This document shows, piece after piece, positions 23,378 through 35,504 of a stretch of 64,000 nucleotides of DNA; position 1 is the stretch's first letter, and every line of letters starts with the position of its first letter. The stretch is from contig CACRSC010000011.1 of NCBI GenBank assembly GCA_902651635.1, forward strand, positions 844,098 through 908,097, in the 5' to 3' direction. The DNA comes from Mastigamoeba balamuthi (taxonomy: Eukaryota; Evosea; Mastigamoebida; Mastigamoebidae). The notes under the pieces were generated by a model. That model did not search any database and was not told the DNA's origin. It saw only the letters and a list, made by a program, of their open reading frames with translations. The translations under genes and the position numbers were made by a program.

Positions 23378-23725
23378 TTTTCCGAGGGATCAAGGGACGC
23401 AGACCCCGCGCTGGCGAGTGGGTTGCAGACGGCTCGAGCTGGGGGTTGGTAGAGTGCGACGACGTGGCACTCCTCGCGCTGCCCGACCCGGAGTGTCGTG
23501 CCTTTTATGCTGGTTTTCGGTTGCAAATAAATGTAGCCCACCAGATACAAAAGATACGCCCCCGGACAGGCGATGAACTGAACGTGTCGCTGTTTCGGGA
23601 AAGCAATAAGTTGCGCTTGCTGTGCAACGATGATGGGCTACAGTATTTCCTGGGTTCGCCGGTTGGGAGCGGGGGAGCGTGTGGGAGCTGCGGACTTCTG
23701 GCGACTACTTCTACTTCTCTTCTCT

Positions 23726-24569
23726 TCAGTCCGACGCTCGGAACGAGACAGAGGCGTCCACCTGGTGGATCTTCGTCGTGAACGAGCGCAGGCGCACCTC
23801 CTGCGACTTGGCAATGTACTTGGGGTCGCTCTCCTCCCACAGCGTCGGCACCCCGACGTCCATGTCCGTGAACACCAGCAAATCAAACGAGCCTGTTGCC
23901 GCCGCCAGGCGTCAGTGGGAGTGGGGAGCGCAGAGGGCAAACACAGCCGGAGCCCAGAGTCTGCAGACCCTCTGCCCCCCTTCCAGTGGCGCACATGGCT
24001 CGTCAAGGAGCGGCAGGAAGGTGACGCTGGCGGTGATCTGGCGAATGATGGCGCGGATTTCGGCCTGGATTTCCGCAAGGGGCTTCTCGGCGGGCTGCGC
24101 GCCAGCCGCAGGGCGCGTGGTCTGTATCGCGAAGGTCCACCTCTCAAGCGTCTGCCCGCTCTCCAGGCCCGACACCACCAGCACCAGCTTCTTGACGCTC
24201 CCGTCCGCCAGCCACTCTGTTCCCGCGCAAACAGCCCGAGGGAGGCGCCCCCTCCTTGTCGGTGGGCTGAACCGTCGGGGAGGTTTTTGGCGCGTACGGC
24301 GCAGCTGGGAGAGGACAGACGACAGGTACTTCTGGAGCTCGTTGTCGGTGGTGACGAGCATGGTGAGGCCGTAGTGCTCGACGCGCTTGAAGTCCTCGGG
24401 CGGGTACACGCCGCGCTGGTACAGTATGCTGTTGATACTGTACGCTGCCCCCCGCACACACACATAAGAGCGCGCCAAGGCACAGTCAGCGGCAGAGCCC
24501 CGCACCAAAGAACTCGGACACGATGTCCACGGAGCCCTTGAGCGTGATAGCGTTCTTGGTGGCCTGCAT
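23726..24569 (-). CDS. MAD2L1: MAD2 spindle-checkpoint HORMA protein
   Basis: Four exons (24569-24506, 24444-24298, 24216-23995, 23892-23726) give 199 residues against 205 in human MAD2. It aligns throughout: ITLKGSVDIVSEFF, SINSILYQRGVYPPEDF, YGLTMLVTTDNELQKYL, IIRQITASVTFLPLLDEPCSFDLLVFTD (split by an intron) and EVRLRSFTTKIHQVD. The C-terminal safety belt is intact. MAD2 binds MAD1 and CDC20 and holds back the anaphase-promoting complex until kinetochores attach. The next gene on this strand, a ubiquitin-conjugating enzyme, is independent but also involved in protein turnover. Donors are all GTRCG. Confidence 0.95.
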
Positions 24570-24749
24570 GTTTCCCCAGCGCTTTCGGGTCTGAGAACAA
24601 ATCTCCTGAAGATTCCCTTGCTCTCGCCCAATGAAGTGTTGATTCGCGGGGAGATTTCCAAACAAACCGCTTGTCTGGCGGGGCAATTCAGCTGTCTGTT
24701 CGTCCCATTGGGAAGGGGAGTGTTATGGGGGAGTGTCCACTGGGCTTTC

Positions 24750-25836
24750 TTAGTGCTTTTGGGGCGCCGCCGACTGGCCGGCGAGGTTGAGGGACGCCTC
24801 GACCGTCTGCCTGACGCGCCTCTTGTACGCCTCCCTGTTGCTCCTCCACATTTTCTGGTTCCGTTTCTCCGTTAGAATACCGCGTATTTCCACGCGCGGG
24901 GGGAACTGCGTCGCACGGCGGCATCGATGTTGGCGGGGCTCTCGTCGTTGGGCTCAGCGAGCATGCTGACCACCGAGATGAGGATCTTCTCGATCGACTG
25001 CACCGGCGACCACCTGTTGCCGGGAGGACGGGGGAGGAAAGGGACATTGAGGCCGTGCCGATTCCCCCCCTGATTTGCCCCCCCCCCGGAGCTGCATCGT
25101 ACCGTTCCGCGGCAGACTCGTAGTGCATGGGGTCTGCGCCAGGCGCGTGGAGGATGCTGATGCACACGTCCCCGTTGGGGTAGACTATTTTGGCGCGAGC
25201 ACAGAGGGGCGAGGGAAAAGGGGAGCGCGGAGGTGTATCAGCGGCGCAGAACGGCACAGCGCGCGCGGCAGAGGACTACTGGGAGGCAAGGCGCACTGTT
25301 GGGGTGCCACATGGGGCAAGTGAAGCGCATCTTCGGCGGGCTGGCAGGGGGGGGGGAAAGCGTCGGGGCGGTCAGAGCTCTCTGCGCCAAGAGAAAGCGC
25401 AGCGAAAGGCGTCCGCCCGCACCTCAGGGGGTAGTCCGGGGGGAACGCCAGCGTTGCCGTGAACGCGCCGCCGGCGTAGTCCGTGTCGTCGGGGCCCCTG
25501 GGAGGCGGGCGATCGCACGCACCTCAGTTGAAGATACGGGGCGGGGCGGAGGTGGGGGGAGAAATATCCCGATGGCGGACATGATAACAGCCTCCCACAG
25601 GAAGTAGTTGCCCTCGTCGACGGGCCCGGCAGCGACGCCCGGGGGAGGGTCCTCAGTCATCCCTGGGTGGTGGGTGGGCGAGCGATTCGGGACGTGAAAA
25701 GAAGCCCGAGCACCGAATTCAATTTCTAGATCCGATCGGGGACCCGAGAGACCCGGAACGCCCCGGACGCACTCTTGTACTCCTGCATAAGGCGCTTGAG
25801 CGCCACGCCGGAGGCCGTCCCCTTTGCCTTGAGCAT
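24750..25836 (-). CDS. UBE2G1: Ubiquitin-conjugating enzyme E2 of the UBE2G/Ubc7 type
   Basis: Seven small exons (25836-25773, 25662-25581, 25497-25423, 25340-25297, 25184-25103, 25013-24917, 24854-24750) join to 182 residues. The active-site segment [14 protein letters not shown] holds the catalytic Cys, and is followed by the acidic-loop insertion and [23 protein letters not shown] typical of the UBE2G1/G2/R group. PPDYPL, PPKMRF and WHPN are also in place. This class builds Lys48 chains, often in ER-associated degradation. Gene symbol is by class: G1 and G2 are not separable from the sequence alone. Despite seven exons the gene spans only 1.1 kb, with introns of 62-113 nt. Confidence 0.92.
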
Positions 25837-25965
25837 CCGCCAAGAGTGGAGCGAAGTTGCGCTGCGCCCGAAATAAAAGTAGTATCACCCCGGGGTGCGC
25901 CTTGTGTCACAGGATTCTCTGGCCAGAAGATACCGCAATCTTAGTGCTCTTTGTGACGCACCGGC

Positions 25966-25976
25966 TGATATCTCGC
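25966..25976 (+). promoter_or_regulatory. GATATCTC element upstream of DBP5
   Basis: CTGATATCTCGCCC lies about 50 bp before the DBP5 start. It is a variant of the recurrent GATATYTC element. Function is inferred. Confidence 0.3.
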
Positions 25977-26019
25977 CCACTTAACCAGAAGAACTTCCCC
26001 ATCACCCATCAGCTGCCGA

Positions 26020-27815
26020 ATGGCCGAGCCGGAGAAGGAGAAGGAGAAGGAGGTCAAGGACATCACGGTCCGCATGGAGAGCCTGCGGTCCGACGAGGGT
26101 ACTGCGCTCCCCCCGCTCCGCCGCCCCTGCGTTGTTTCCGACAGACCCGCAACGCAACGCTGTCGTTGACCCGGCGCCAACAGACAAGGACCTGCACCTC
26201 CTGACCGAGCAGAACCACGAGCTCGTCGTCGACTCGCCGTACGTTGCCGCGCAGACCTTCGAGGAGCTCGGGCTGCCCAAGGCCCTGCTCCAGGGCATCT
26301 ACGCCAAGCGCTACAACAGGCCGTCGCGCGTGCAGGCCCACGCGCTGCCTCCCATCCTCAAGGGGTACACTAATGCCGCCGCGCTCCCCTGGCGCCCTCC
26401 CGAGCTGCCGTCCTGGCACTGATGTGCCCTCTCCCAGGCTCAACCTGATCGCTCAGTCGCTCAGCGGGACCGGGAAAACTGCCGCGTTCGGTACGCCCCC
26501 ACTCAATTGATTTGCCCTCCAAGAGAGTCTCTGGGAACATATTTTTAAGTAGTGGCTCGTGCGCAGCGCTCGGGATGCTGAGCAAGATCGACCTGAAGCT
26601 CAACAAGCCGCAGGCGCTCTGCGTCTCGCCGACGCGCGAACTGACCCGCCAGATCGCGGACGTGACCGAGGAGCTCGGCCGCTTCTGCGGCGCCCGCGTG
26701 GGGCTGTGCGTGCCCGACTCGCCGATCAGCAACTCCAGGGTGCGTCAACTACGAGCCCTCTTGCACTCGCATCGCAGCCCCCCTCCTTGGATCCTGACGT
26801 GCCTGTGTTTCTCGCCAAGGGGCCCGTGACGGACCACGTGCTGGTGGGCACCCCCGGGAAGCTGTACCACCTCCTGTCGCAGCGCCGCGTCTCGGCGCAA
26901 GGGATCAAGATCCTCGTGTTCGACGAGGCCGACGTCATGCTCGACAGGCAGGGCCTGGGGGACCAGTCGCTGCTGCTGGCGAAGATGCTGCAGCGCGGGA
27001 CGCAGATCCTCCTGTTCAGCGCCACCTTCGGCGACGCCGTCGCGAGCTTTGCGGAGACCATCGTGCCCAAGCCCGTGGCGAGGATCGGGCTCAAGATCAG
27101 CAAGAAGGTCGTCGACCTCGTCCACCAGCTCTACGTCAGGATGCCCGAGAACGGGGACGTCGACGCTGCCAAGTTCGAGGCGCTCGAGCGCGTGTTCGAG
27201 TCGATAAGCGTCGGCCAGAGCATCATCTTCGTGCAGAGCAAGCGCGGGGCCGACACGCTCGCCGCCCGCATGGTCAAGGAGGGCCACTCGCTCGGCGTCA
27301 TCCACGGCGACCTCGAGCCCGCGCAGAGGGACGAGGTCATCGACGACTTCAGGGCCGGGCGCACGCGCGTCCTGCTGTCGACCAACGTGCTGGCCCGCGG
27401 CATCGACGTGCTGGCCGTGTCGCTCGTCGTCAACTACGAGCTTCCCGTTGACATCAAGGGCGTGTTCGACGACGAGACGTACATCCACCGCGTGGGGCGC
27501 ACGGCCCGCTACGGGCGCAGCGGCGTCGCGCTGACGTTCGTCTCGGGGCCGGCCGAGATGAAGATGCTCGAGGAGATGCGCGTCAGGTGCGACTGCAAGA
27601 TCGCGGAGCTCGGCTACGACAGCATCGGGGACATCAAGCAGATGCTCGTCGAGTGCAAGAAGAGCGACCGCGACCGTCTCCGGGCGCTCAAGATCGACAG
27701 GACTGGCGCTGGCTCCCCGGCATCCCCGGCATCCGCGTCCCCGGCACCCGCATCCCCGGCACCCGCATCCCCGGCACCGGCAGCTGCCCCGGAGGACGCG
27801 AACGCTCCCCACTAA
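26020..27815 (+). CDS. DDX19: DBP5/DDX19 DEAD-box mRNA-export helicase
   Basis: Five exons (26020-26098, 26145-26364, 26438-26490, 26567-26739, 26820-27815) give 506 residues. Helicase motifs are complete: a Q motif (YNRPSRVQAHALPPIL), motif I (AQSLSGTGKT), Ia (PTRELTRQI), II (DEAD within VFDEADVMLD), III (SAT) and VI (HRVGRTARYGR). The QGLGDQS element after motif II and the YELPVD...FDDETYIHR stretch are characteristic of DBP5. At the nuclear pore this enzyme, with Gle1 and IP6, strips export factors from mRNPs. The C-terminus carries a short Ala/Ser/Pro tandem repeat (four near-copies of SPAPA) absent from animals and fungi. Confidence 0.95.
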
Positions 27816-27960
27816 GCGAGAATTCGATCGTTTGTCCCTTCAGTACAGTCGTTAACTTCCCCCCACCGGACCGTTCGTCGAACATCGCTTGATTTGGTCC
27901 GTACCTAGATATGCGTATCTCCCGAGTTTGTGCGCAAAAAACTCCACGTGGGTTTCTACA

Positions 27961-28943
27961 ATGTTCCCCAACACCTTCCAACCCTCGGGCAGCGGCGACG
28001 TCTCCGTCCCCGTCGGGTCCAGTTGCGTAGCCCAGCCCCCCGCCGCCCGCGCGTACCAACGCCCCCTGTCCAGCGCCAGCGGCGGCGCCCGCGACGATGA
28101 TGCCCGGGTTCGTATCGGCGACGGCGGGCGGCGGCTTCATGCCGGGATCGTTCCTGGGCGCCCAGGCCTCGCCGGCCGTCGCCGCCCACTCGATGCCCCC
28201 CGCGGGCCAGGACGTGCTCAACGAGCCCCCGCTGCTCGAAGGCACGCGCGCGCACGCCTCCCCCCCCTCTGCTGACGGAGCGTGTGCGCTGTCGGTGACG
28301 TGTCCTGCGCGCAGAGCTCGAGATCGACTTCTCGGCCGTGTGGGCGAAGACCAAGTCGGTGCTGAACCCCTTCAGCAAGGAGTTCGCCACGGAGGAGAGC
28401 GATCTGGCGGGCCCGCTGCTGTTCTGCATGCTCCTGGGGTTCTTCCTGCTGCTGGTGAGCGTTCCCTGCGTTCTTGTTGGGATCTGAGCCACTCGGGGCC
28501 CACACAGAGCGGCAAAGTGCACTTTGGGTACATCTTCGGGCTGGGCCTGTTCGGTTGCGTGGCGCTGTGGTCGCTCCTGAACATGATGTGCCTGCGCGGG
28601 CTCGAGCTGTCGAGCGCCGTCAGCGTGCTGGGCTACTGCATGCTCCCCATCGTTGCGCTCGCCGCGTTCTCTGCGATGTTCAACATCTTCGTTGCCTCGG
28701 AGAAGTAGCGTCTACATGAGTTCTTGGCTGCAGCGTTCTCATCTCTTCCTTTCCTCCCTTCCCCCTCCGCCCTGCAGGAGTCTGACTCTGCGGTACATCT
28801 TGGCCGCTTCTGCTGTTCTGTGGAGCACCAAGTCGTCAACGTCCATGTTCATCCGGGTCCTCGACACACAGAACCAGTTTTTCCTGGTGGCGTACCCTGT
28901 GGGGCTGCTGTACGCCTGCTTCGCCCTTATAACCCTGTTTTGA
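27961..28943 (+). CDS. YIPF5: YIPF5/YIP1 Golgi-ER membrane protein
   Basis: Five exons (27961-28021, 28074-28241, 28315-28454, 28508-28704, 28778-28943) give 243 residues, against 257 in human YIPF5. A Gly/Pro/Ala-rich cytosolic N-terminus leads into ELEIDFSAVWAKTKSVLNPF and DLAGPLLFC. Five predicted membrane spans follow (SGKVHFGYIFGLGLFGC, VLGYCMLP, ending in QFFLVAYPVGLLYACFALI). The family binds Rab GTPases and acts in ER-to-Golgi traffic. Intron 2 begins with GCACGC, a GC donor with no usable GT nearby. A TAGATATGCGTATC motif lies about 45 bp before the ATG. Confidence 0.93.
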
Positions 28944-29086
28944 CGCGGACTGTGCGGTGGCACAAGCTCCCCACAGGAACACCAGTCTTTAAAAAGTGTT
29001 TTCCGGATTCCGATTGTTACTGTTACTTTAGTGAGTGAGCCGTTCGGTTTTCGCGTGTACGCCAAACGCGTAGCGTGCGTGGTGTT

Positions 29087-30820
29087 TCAGGACCGCATTC
29101 CAGACCACTTTCGCTCTGTCAGTCTGAGCACGACCAGGGTGCCGACGCCCACGAGCACCATGACGACGACGAACAGGGGGTACGACAGCCACTTCCATTC
29201 CGGGCCGCCCGCCATGGTCGTGAACTCGGACATGCCCAGCCAGGCCGTCACGAATGTCGGCACCATGATGGCGAACGTCACGGCGCTGAGGTTCTTGGTC
29301 ATCACGCCGAGGTTGTTGTTGATGAGGGCGATGCGGGCCCCCATGAGCCCGCCGACAACGTCGCTGTACGTCTGCGACATGAACATGCAGTGGTCGTTGT
29401 CCGCGATGAGCTCCTCGAGCATCTCGCGCCCGGCCAGCGATAGCCGCAGGCACCCCTGGAGGTGGCGGATGGCCTCGCCGTTGGCCTTGGCCGAGTCGAC
29501 CAGGTAGAACAGGCTCTTCTGCAGCGCGGAGAGCTGCACGAGTATCGCCGTGTCGACGCGGTGGCGCAGCTCCATCTCGATGCGCTCGCCCTCAGCGTTG
29601 ATCCAGTTGAGCGACTCCTGAACGCTGGCGATGATCCTGCGCAGCGCGATGATCACCGCGTCCTCGAGCCTCTCGGTCTCGCAGCGCGCGCAGACGCCCG
29701 CGTCGAACAGCGGGAACGTGTCCTTCATCACGACGACGAGCTTCTTCCGCCTCGACAGGACGATGCTGACCGAGTCGATGAGCACGCCGTGCGGCGAGCG
29801 GTGCGGCAGCTTCAGCAGCGCGGCCACGTTGCCCCCGCGGCCGAGCTCGAGGCGGGGCTGGTTGTCCGGGTCCTTGGCGGCGGCGACGACCCGCTGGACG
29901 CAGTCGGCGAGGCCCTCGCTGATGCGCTGCAGGTCCTCGTGCGAGGGGTTCACGTGCACGTGTATGCGCGCGTCCTCGGGCAGGCACGCGACGACGCGGC
30001 CCGCGCGTATGTCGTAGCAGCGCAGCAGCGAGGGCCTGTCCTCCTCGGCCTCCTTCCACGCGCGCTCCCTGGCGTCGCTCTCGGCGCGCCGCTCGACTGC
30101 CTCCCTGGCCACGAGCTCGCGCCAGACGAGCGCGCAGCTCGCGAGGAGGTGCGCGAGGTGCAGCGGGTACGTCGAGGCGATGAGGACCTCGGCCCAGAGG
30201 CTCAGCATGTAGCGCATGCCGTGCGCGTGCAGCGCCCAGGCGGCCGCGCAGGTCGACGCGACGCCCCCGCAGGCGGCCAGCGCGGCGACGCACGAGCTGA
30301 CGACCACGAACGGCCGCACTCGCAGCCGCCTGACGGCCAGCACCACAAACGCGACCTCTGCGACCGTCGCCAGCGCGTTGCACAGCACAAACCCCATCCC
30401 GCACCCCTGGGGGGCCACGCACACCGCACACCGCGCTCAGTTGAGAGGTGGGGCGCGGGGGCGAGCAGGAAGGGGGCGGGGGCACCGTGAGCAGCACGTT
30501 GGCTGCGATCCACGTCCGCAGCATCGACACCGAGAGCGGGCTGGTGCGCCGCTGCGGCGGCACGGCGACCTCGAGCGCCTCCACGGGGCGGCGGCGGCGG
30601 CAGCGGCAGCAGCAGCAGCAGCAGCGCCCGTGTCCGCGGCCATGTACCCCTCGGCGGGGTCGCCGTCGGGCAGCAACGGCGTGAAGCGGTTGGGCTCTTC
30701 CGTCGGCGAGTGGGAGTGGTGGTGGTGGTGGCGGCGGTGGGCCTGCGTGGCCTCGGCGGCCGCGACAGTGGCCAGGACCTCCTGGCGCCGCGCCGCGCGG
30801 GCCGCGCGCTTGGATGTCAT
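29087..30820 (-). CDS. CorA-like (MIT superfamily) membrane protein with altered GMN motif
   Basis: Three exons (30820-30648, 30540-30486, 30406-29087) give 515 residues. The N-terminus is His/Ala-rich and cytosolic, followed by about four hydrophobic spans. A large soluble region with long helices (VQESLNWINAEGERIEMELRHRVD, LVDSAKANGEAIRHLQGCL) follows, then two C-terminal membrane helices as in CorA/Alr/Mrs2 metal channels. The ion-selecting signature that is normally G-M-N after the first of these helices reads G-M-S here (AWLGMSEFTTM). The extra N-terminal membrane block is unusual for CorA. Mg2+ or Co2+ transport is therefore uncertain; the fold assignment rests on the helical layout and the final two spans. 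Exon 1/2 junction is my best fit, not unique. Confidence 0.65.
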
Positions 30821-31199
30821 GGGTGGGGTTGGGGGGGGAGGTCAGCCGTGCTCCAGGGTGCCGCGCGTTCTGGGAGAGTTTTGGTGCGGTCCCCACTGCG
30901 GGCTACGTGTCTGGCGAGATTCAGAGATCTCGTTCTGGCCCCACGCGGGCGCGGAGGCACAATGACGCGATTCGACCCGTGACACAGACCCTCCGGGTCG
31001 CGCTCTGCTCGACCTCCAAGGGCGGGCCCTGCAAGAGGTCTCAAAGAGGTCCCATTCGTTGGGCTCGCCGGCGTTGCTGGATTCGGGAATCAGAAGGAGA
31101 AGATCTGCACAGTTTTTTCCCGATCCCGCGCGGTGCGCTGGCCCCACAGTGCCGCACAGCCCGCCACACGCACAAAAAAGATTTGCCATCAAACAATAG
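30821..31199. other. Divergent intergenic region between CorA-like gene and AGC kinase
   Basis: This lies between two divergently transcribed genes and should hold both promoters and possibly an unrecognised first exon of the kinase. An A-run followed by GATTTGCC near 31184 is the only motif I noticed. No open frame with an ATG fits the downstream kinase frame. Confidence 0.4.
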
Positions 31200-34100
31200 A
31201 GCCAGCACCGGGGGTGGACCCCAATTCTTCCCCCAACCCACCCGTCCACGCCCCCCACCGAACCGCCACGACGGGCGAGAAATCGAGCACGGAGCCCGAC
31301 GCCCCCAGGCCGACCTCGCCGCCTGCGGGCGCAGCGGGCGGCGGCATCCGCACGCCCACGGCGCTGTCGCCCACGGGCGACCGCCGGCGCTCGACGTCGC
31401 TGTCGCGCGCCGCGCTCACCAAGTCCACGCCGTACGACTCGCCGCTCGCGCCGTGCCTCGCGGTCGGCGTCGGCGTCGGCGTGGCGCCCGAGGCGGGATC
31501 TGAGCGGAGATCCGCCACGCGGCAGCGGAGATACTCGAATCAGGCCGTCGAGGACCTGCAGCGGGCCACGCGCGGCAACGAGGACGCCGCCATGCACATG
31601 GCCCTGGCGCACTGCTCCGCCGAGCTCTCGGCGTTCAGCGAGGTCATCCCGTCGATGCTCAAAGACGGTGTGCTGCGTCCCCCTCTGCAGATCTGGCTCT
31701 TTTTTTTCCTTTTCCCGGAGCGCCGCGAAGCGCACGCACTTTTTCAGGGGCGGGCCTTTTGGGGTTGATTCGGTTTTTCACGGGCTGCTCTGTTTAAAAT
31801 AAATTGTTTTTGCTGTTCGTGTCTCAGCGCATCTCGCGCCTTTCCCCCAGTGAACACGGACACGCTGCAGGCTGTGGTGGTGGGGGTGCAGCAGCTGGCG
31901 TCGGTGACTACGGCGGACGTGAAGGACGGGCGGTTCAGGGAGACGCTCGACAACCTGAGGCGCCTGCAGCAGCGCCTCGCCCGCGAGCGCTCTGGCAGCG
32001 ACCCGGCAGCGCCGGGATCGTTCTCGTCCGGCTCCTCGGGCTCGTCCGCTGCCGCCCCGCACTCCCCGTGCGTCGCAGCGTCCGCGCCCCACGCGGGGTC
32101 TGCGCTGAGCATGCAGTCGCCGCTGGCGGACTCGTCCCCCATGCCGTTCCTCGGGCCGTACGGCTCGGACGCCAAGACGCAGCAGAGGGCTGCGGGCGAC
32201 GTCTCGCTCGTGCTGACAAAGGTGCTGCTGATCGCCTCGAGGGTCACAAGGCTCGCCGAGTTCATGCAGGCCGGCGGGGCCGCAGCGTCCCCCCGGATAC
32301 GTGCCGCGGGTGATCCCAAGTCCCCGCTGAAGCCCCCGAGGCCCGAGCAGACTGCCCCTGCGGGCGGAAGGAAGTGAGACTCTCCTCGCGCTCTTTTTTT
32401 GTGGATTGATGCTCACGAGACCGCAGGACGATGTCGAGGATCAAGCACATGACGCAGACCTCGAGCGTGGGGCTCGGGTTCGGGCTTGACCACCCACCGC
32501 GTTCCGCCCCGAGGGCTGTGACCCCGGGGAGGAGTAGCGGGGAGCACGATGACGAGCCCGACTTCGTCCCGATTGACCGCTCGATCGAGGAGCTTGCCGA
32601 CTTCCCGTCGCCCTCGCCCTCGCCAACGATGATGTCGCCAGACCTGAGCACAGCGCGCCTCGCGCCGATGATTCTCCCGCCGTCGCCTGCGCGACCCCTC
32701 AACGGCGGGCTGCCACGGACGGTGTCTCTGCCGCGAGCAGCGCCGTTGCTCGAGTCGCCGCAGCCCAGGGGCGACCAGCAGTCGTCGGACGACGAGGAGC
32801 CGAGCCTGCTGCCGTACTTTGTGGAGAAGGTCAAGAAGTTCTGGACAGGCCTTGGCGGCAAGGAGAGGGCGGCCGCACAGAAGAAGCCGCAGCAGAAGAT
32901 ACAGGTGTACTGCCGCATCTGCGAGGAGCTCGTCGACACGGAGAGCCTCGACGAGCACACGAAGCTCTGCGCGGCGGAAAACGGAGCCCGCAACAAGGCC
33001 AGCTCGTGCTCGGAGCGGCTGCAGAAGATAGCGATGCTCGTGAAGAAGCGGTGCGAGGACTCGGCGACGCCTCTCGCCACAATCGATCCCCTGAGGAAGG
33101 CGGAGCGAATCTGCGAAGCGTACGCTCTCGTTTTCCCCCCCTTCATAGCAAGCGAATACTCAACCGCGGGGTTCCCGGTTCCTAACAGGGCTGCCACCGT
33201 GCTGAGCGCGGATGACGAGTCTGTCAGCCTAGTGAGGATTAAGGCGCTGGTCGAAGAGCTCGCGGAGCTGTCGTCGCAGGCTCCGGCAGAGGCGAACCTG
33301 AGGAAGATCCTGGACAAGACAGCGGAGCAGCTCAGAGACATGTGCACCGCTGTCCAGCAGCTCGCAGAGCTCGTCCCGAAGCTGCCCTTCCACAAGGCCA
33401 GAGTAGGTCCCACCCACCAGCGCTTGCAGATCTAATGTGCAGGCCCACAGGTCGTCACGATCCACGACTTCGAGTTTATCCGGCCGATCAGCAGGGGCGC
33501 CTTTGGGGAGGTGTTCCTGGCGAAGAAGAAGGTCACGGGGGACCTCTACGCCATCAAGAGGCTCGACAAGGACCAGGCGTTCCGCAAGAACCAGATGCCG
33601 CACATCACGGCCGAGCGCAACATCTTGGCCTCGACGAACAACCCGTTCCTGATCCGCTCGTACTACTCGTTCCAGACCAAGAAGAACCTCTACATGGTCA
33701 TGGAGTACGCCAGCGGCGGAGACCTGCACGCGCTGCTCAAGAACGTGGGGTGTCTGTCCGAGAGGGACACGGTGATATACACGGCGCAGGTCGTCCTGGC
33801 GCTGAGCTACCTGCACAGCCTCGGCATCGTCCACAGGGACCTCAAGCCCGACAACCTGCTCGTCAGCTCGACAGGGCACATCAAGCTGACCGACTTCGGT
33901 CTCTCGCGATACGGCCTCCTGGACTCAGACACCAACAGCGGAGCTCATTTGGTATCTGCTCCTCATTCGTTCATCGCAACTGATCCCTTTAATGCCTCAG
34001 AACTCGGGGTTCATTCCGAACCCGTCACCGGCGAATCCGATCCCCCCGCCAGAGATGATGAGCCCCCGTAAGAGCTTTGGAATAATTCCACCCACTCAGT

Positions 34101-35099
34101 TGACCAACCTCGATGCAGCTGTCGGAATGTACTCGCCCCAGGGCATGCTGGCACTGTCGCCCATGTACCAGTGCACGAGGCGGGGCTCTCTTCCCCAAGG
34201 GCCCAGACAGCGGTTCTCGTTGGTCGGGACTCCAGACTACCTTGCCCCAGAGGTCATTCTGGGAACGGGACACGGTAACCACGCAGCGCCGCTGGCACTT
34301 CGCGCAGCACGTACTGACTACAAGCTGCACGCACAGACAAAACGGCGGACTGGTGGGCTCTGGGAGTGCTTGCGTTCGAGTTCCTGACAGGGGTCCCGCC
34401 CTTCAACGACCAGACGCCCAACCTCATCTTCGAGAACATCATCAACCGAAGTACGAGCTCCTGCCCCTTCACGACACCTCGTGCTCACTCGCGTCCTCCC
34501 GCTCAGACATCACGTGGCCCAAGATACCCGAAGAGATGTCCTACGAGGCGCACGACCTCATCGACAAACTCCTGTGCACGGACAGAAAGCTCAGGCTGGG
34601 CGCCAAGGGCGGCGAGGAGGTCAAGGCGCACCCCTTCTTCCGCGACGTCGACTGGACCTCCCTCTTGACAGAGGAGGGCGCCGTCTTCAAGCCCCAGCTT
34701 TCCAGCCCCGAGGACACGAGCTACTTTGACAGTGAGCCCACCAGAGACGCAGTGGCCAGCTGTATTTCTGACGCACAACTCCCCCCCTTACCCCCCCCCC
34801 CCTTTGCAGACGACAGGAAGGGAACCATGAGCGGCGTTTTCAGGGACTACGCGGACGAGTCCCAGTCGCCGGTACACGGCCCCACGGCGCACGAGGACCC
34901 GGAGTGCGACAGCCTCCCCGCGCCAGCAGACAGCTCTCCGCCCGACGTCGAGAGAGCGTTCTTGCACTTCAGCTACAGAAACCTGGCGAACCTACAGAAC
35001 CTTACCAAGGAGGCACAGATGGCCCGGCTCTTGGAGGGGCGCACAGAGACTCCGACAGTGCCGAGGGCCGCAGCCAATTCACAGGCGTCACAACCGTAA
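31200..35099 (+). CDS. AGC-family kinase of the IRE/RIM15/MAST group with C2H2-type zinc finger
   Basis: Eight exons are supported (to 31667, 31851-32373, 32427-33402, 33451-33951, 34001-34274, 34337-34450, 34507-34731, 34810-35099). The start is not resolved: no ATG precedes the open frame, so 31200 is a splice-acceptor-like guess and 31592 is the first in-frame ATG. A disordered Ser/Pro region is followed by the zinc motif [20 protein letters not shown]. That motif is typical of plant IRE and fungal RIM15 kinases. The kinase has [27 protein letters not shown] and GTPDYLAPE with a 60-residue insert between DFG and APE, as in Greatwall-like kinases. The C-terminus has a hydrophobic-motif-like [12 protein letters not shown]. 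The group links nutrient signals to cell-cycle or growth control. Confidence 0.85.
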
Positions 35100-35504
35100 A
35101 TGTATTGCGTGTTCCGGAACTGCTTCGCGATCACTCGAATGCCATCAACACCACACGCTGTTATCCGATGGCCAACCCTCTTGCCAATTATTGCAACAAG
35201 CCACTGTTTTGCCCGAGCGATGTCCGACAGACAACCCTACACCCCAGCAGAGCAGCAGCAAAGGGCAAGGCACCTACCACGTTGCCAAGTCAACAATCAC
35301 AAGTCAACCCCCCGCACGAAGGGCATTGAGAAATTCGCCACAGCATGGCTTTGACAAGGCTGCCTCTGGACAAACGGGAAAACCACTTCGCCAAATGGCG
35401 ACTCTCTGTACAAATCCCCACCTGGCAGATCGAGAATCAGAGCACATATCTCGGTCATTTTTTCTCTGGGGAATTCGGCCGTACACGCATTCCACACGGC
35501 ATTG
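35100..35504. other. Intergenic region, no gene recognised
   Basis: No supported gene. The region is AT-richer than its neighbours. ACATATCTCGG about 60 bp before the receptor gene resembles the recurrent upstream element. Short open frames here have no coding-like composition. Confidence 0.4.
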
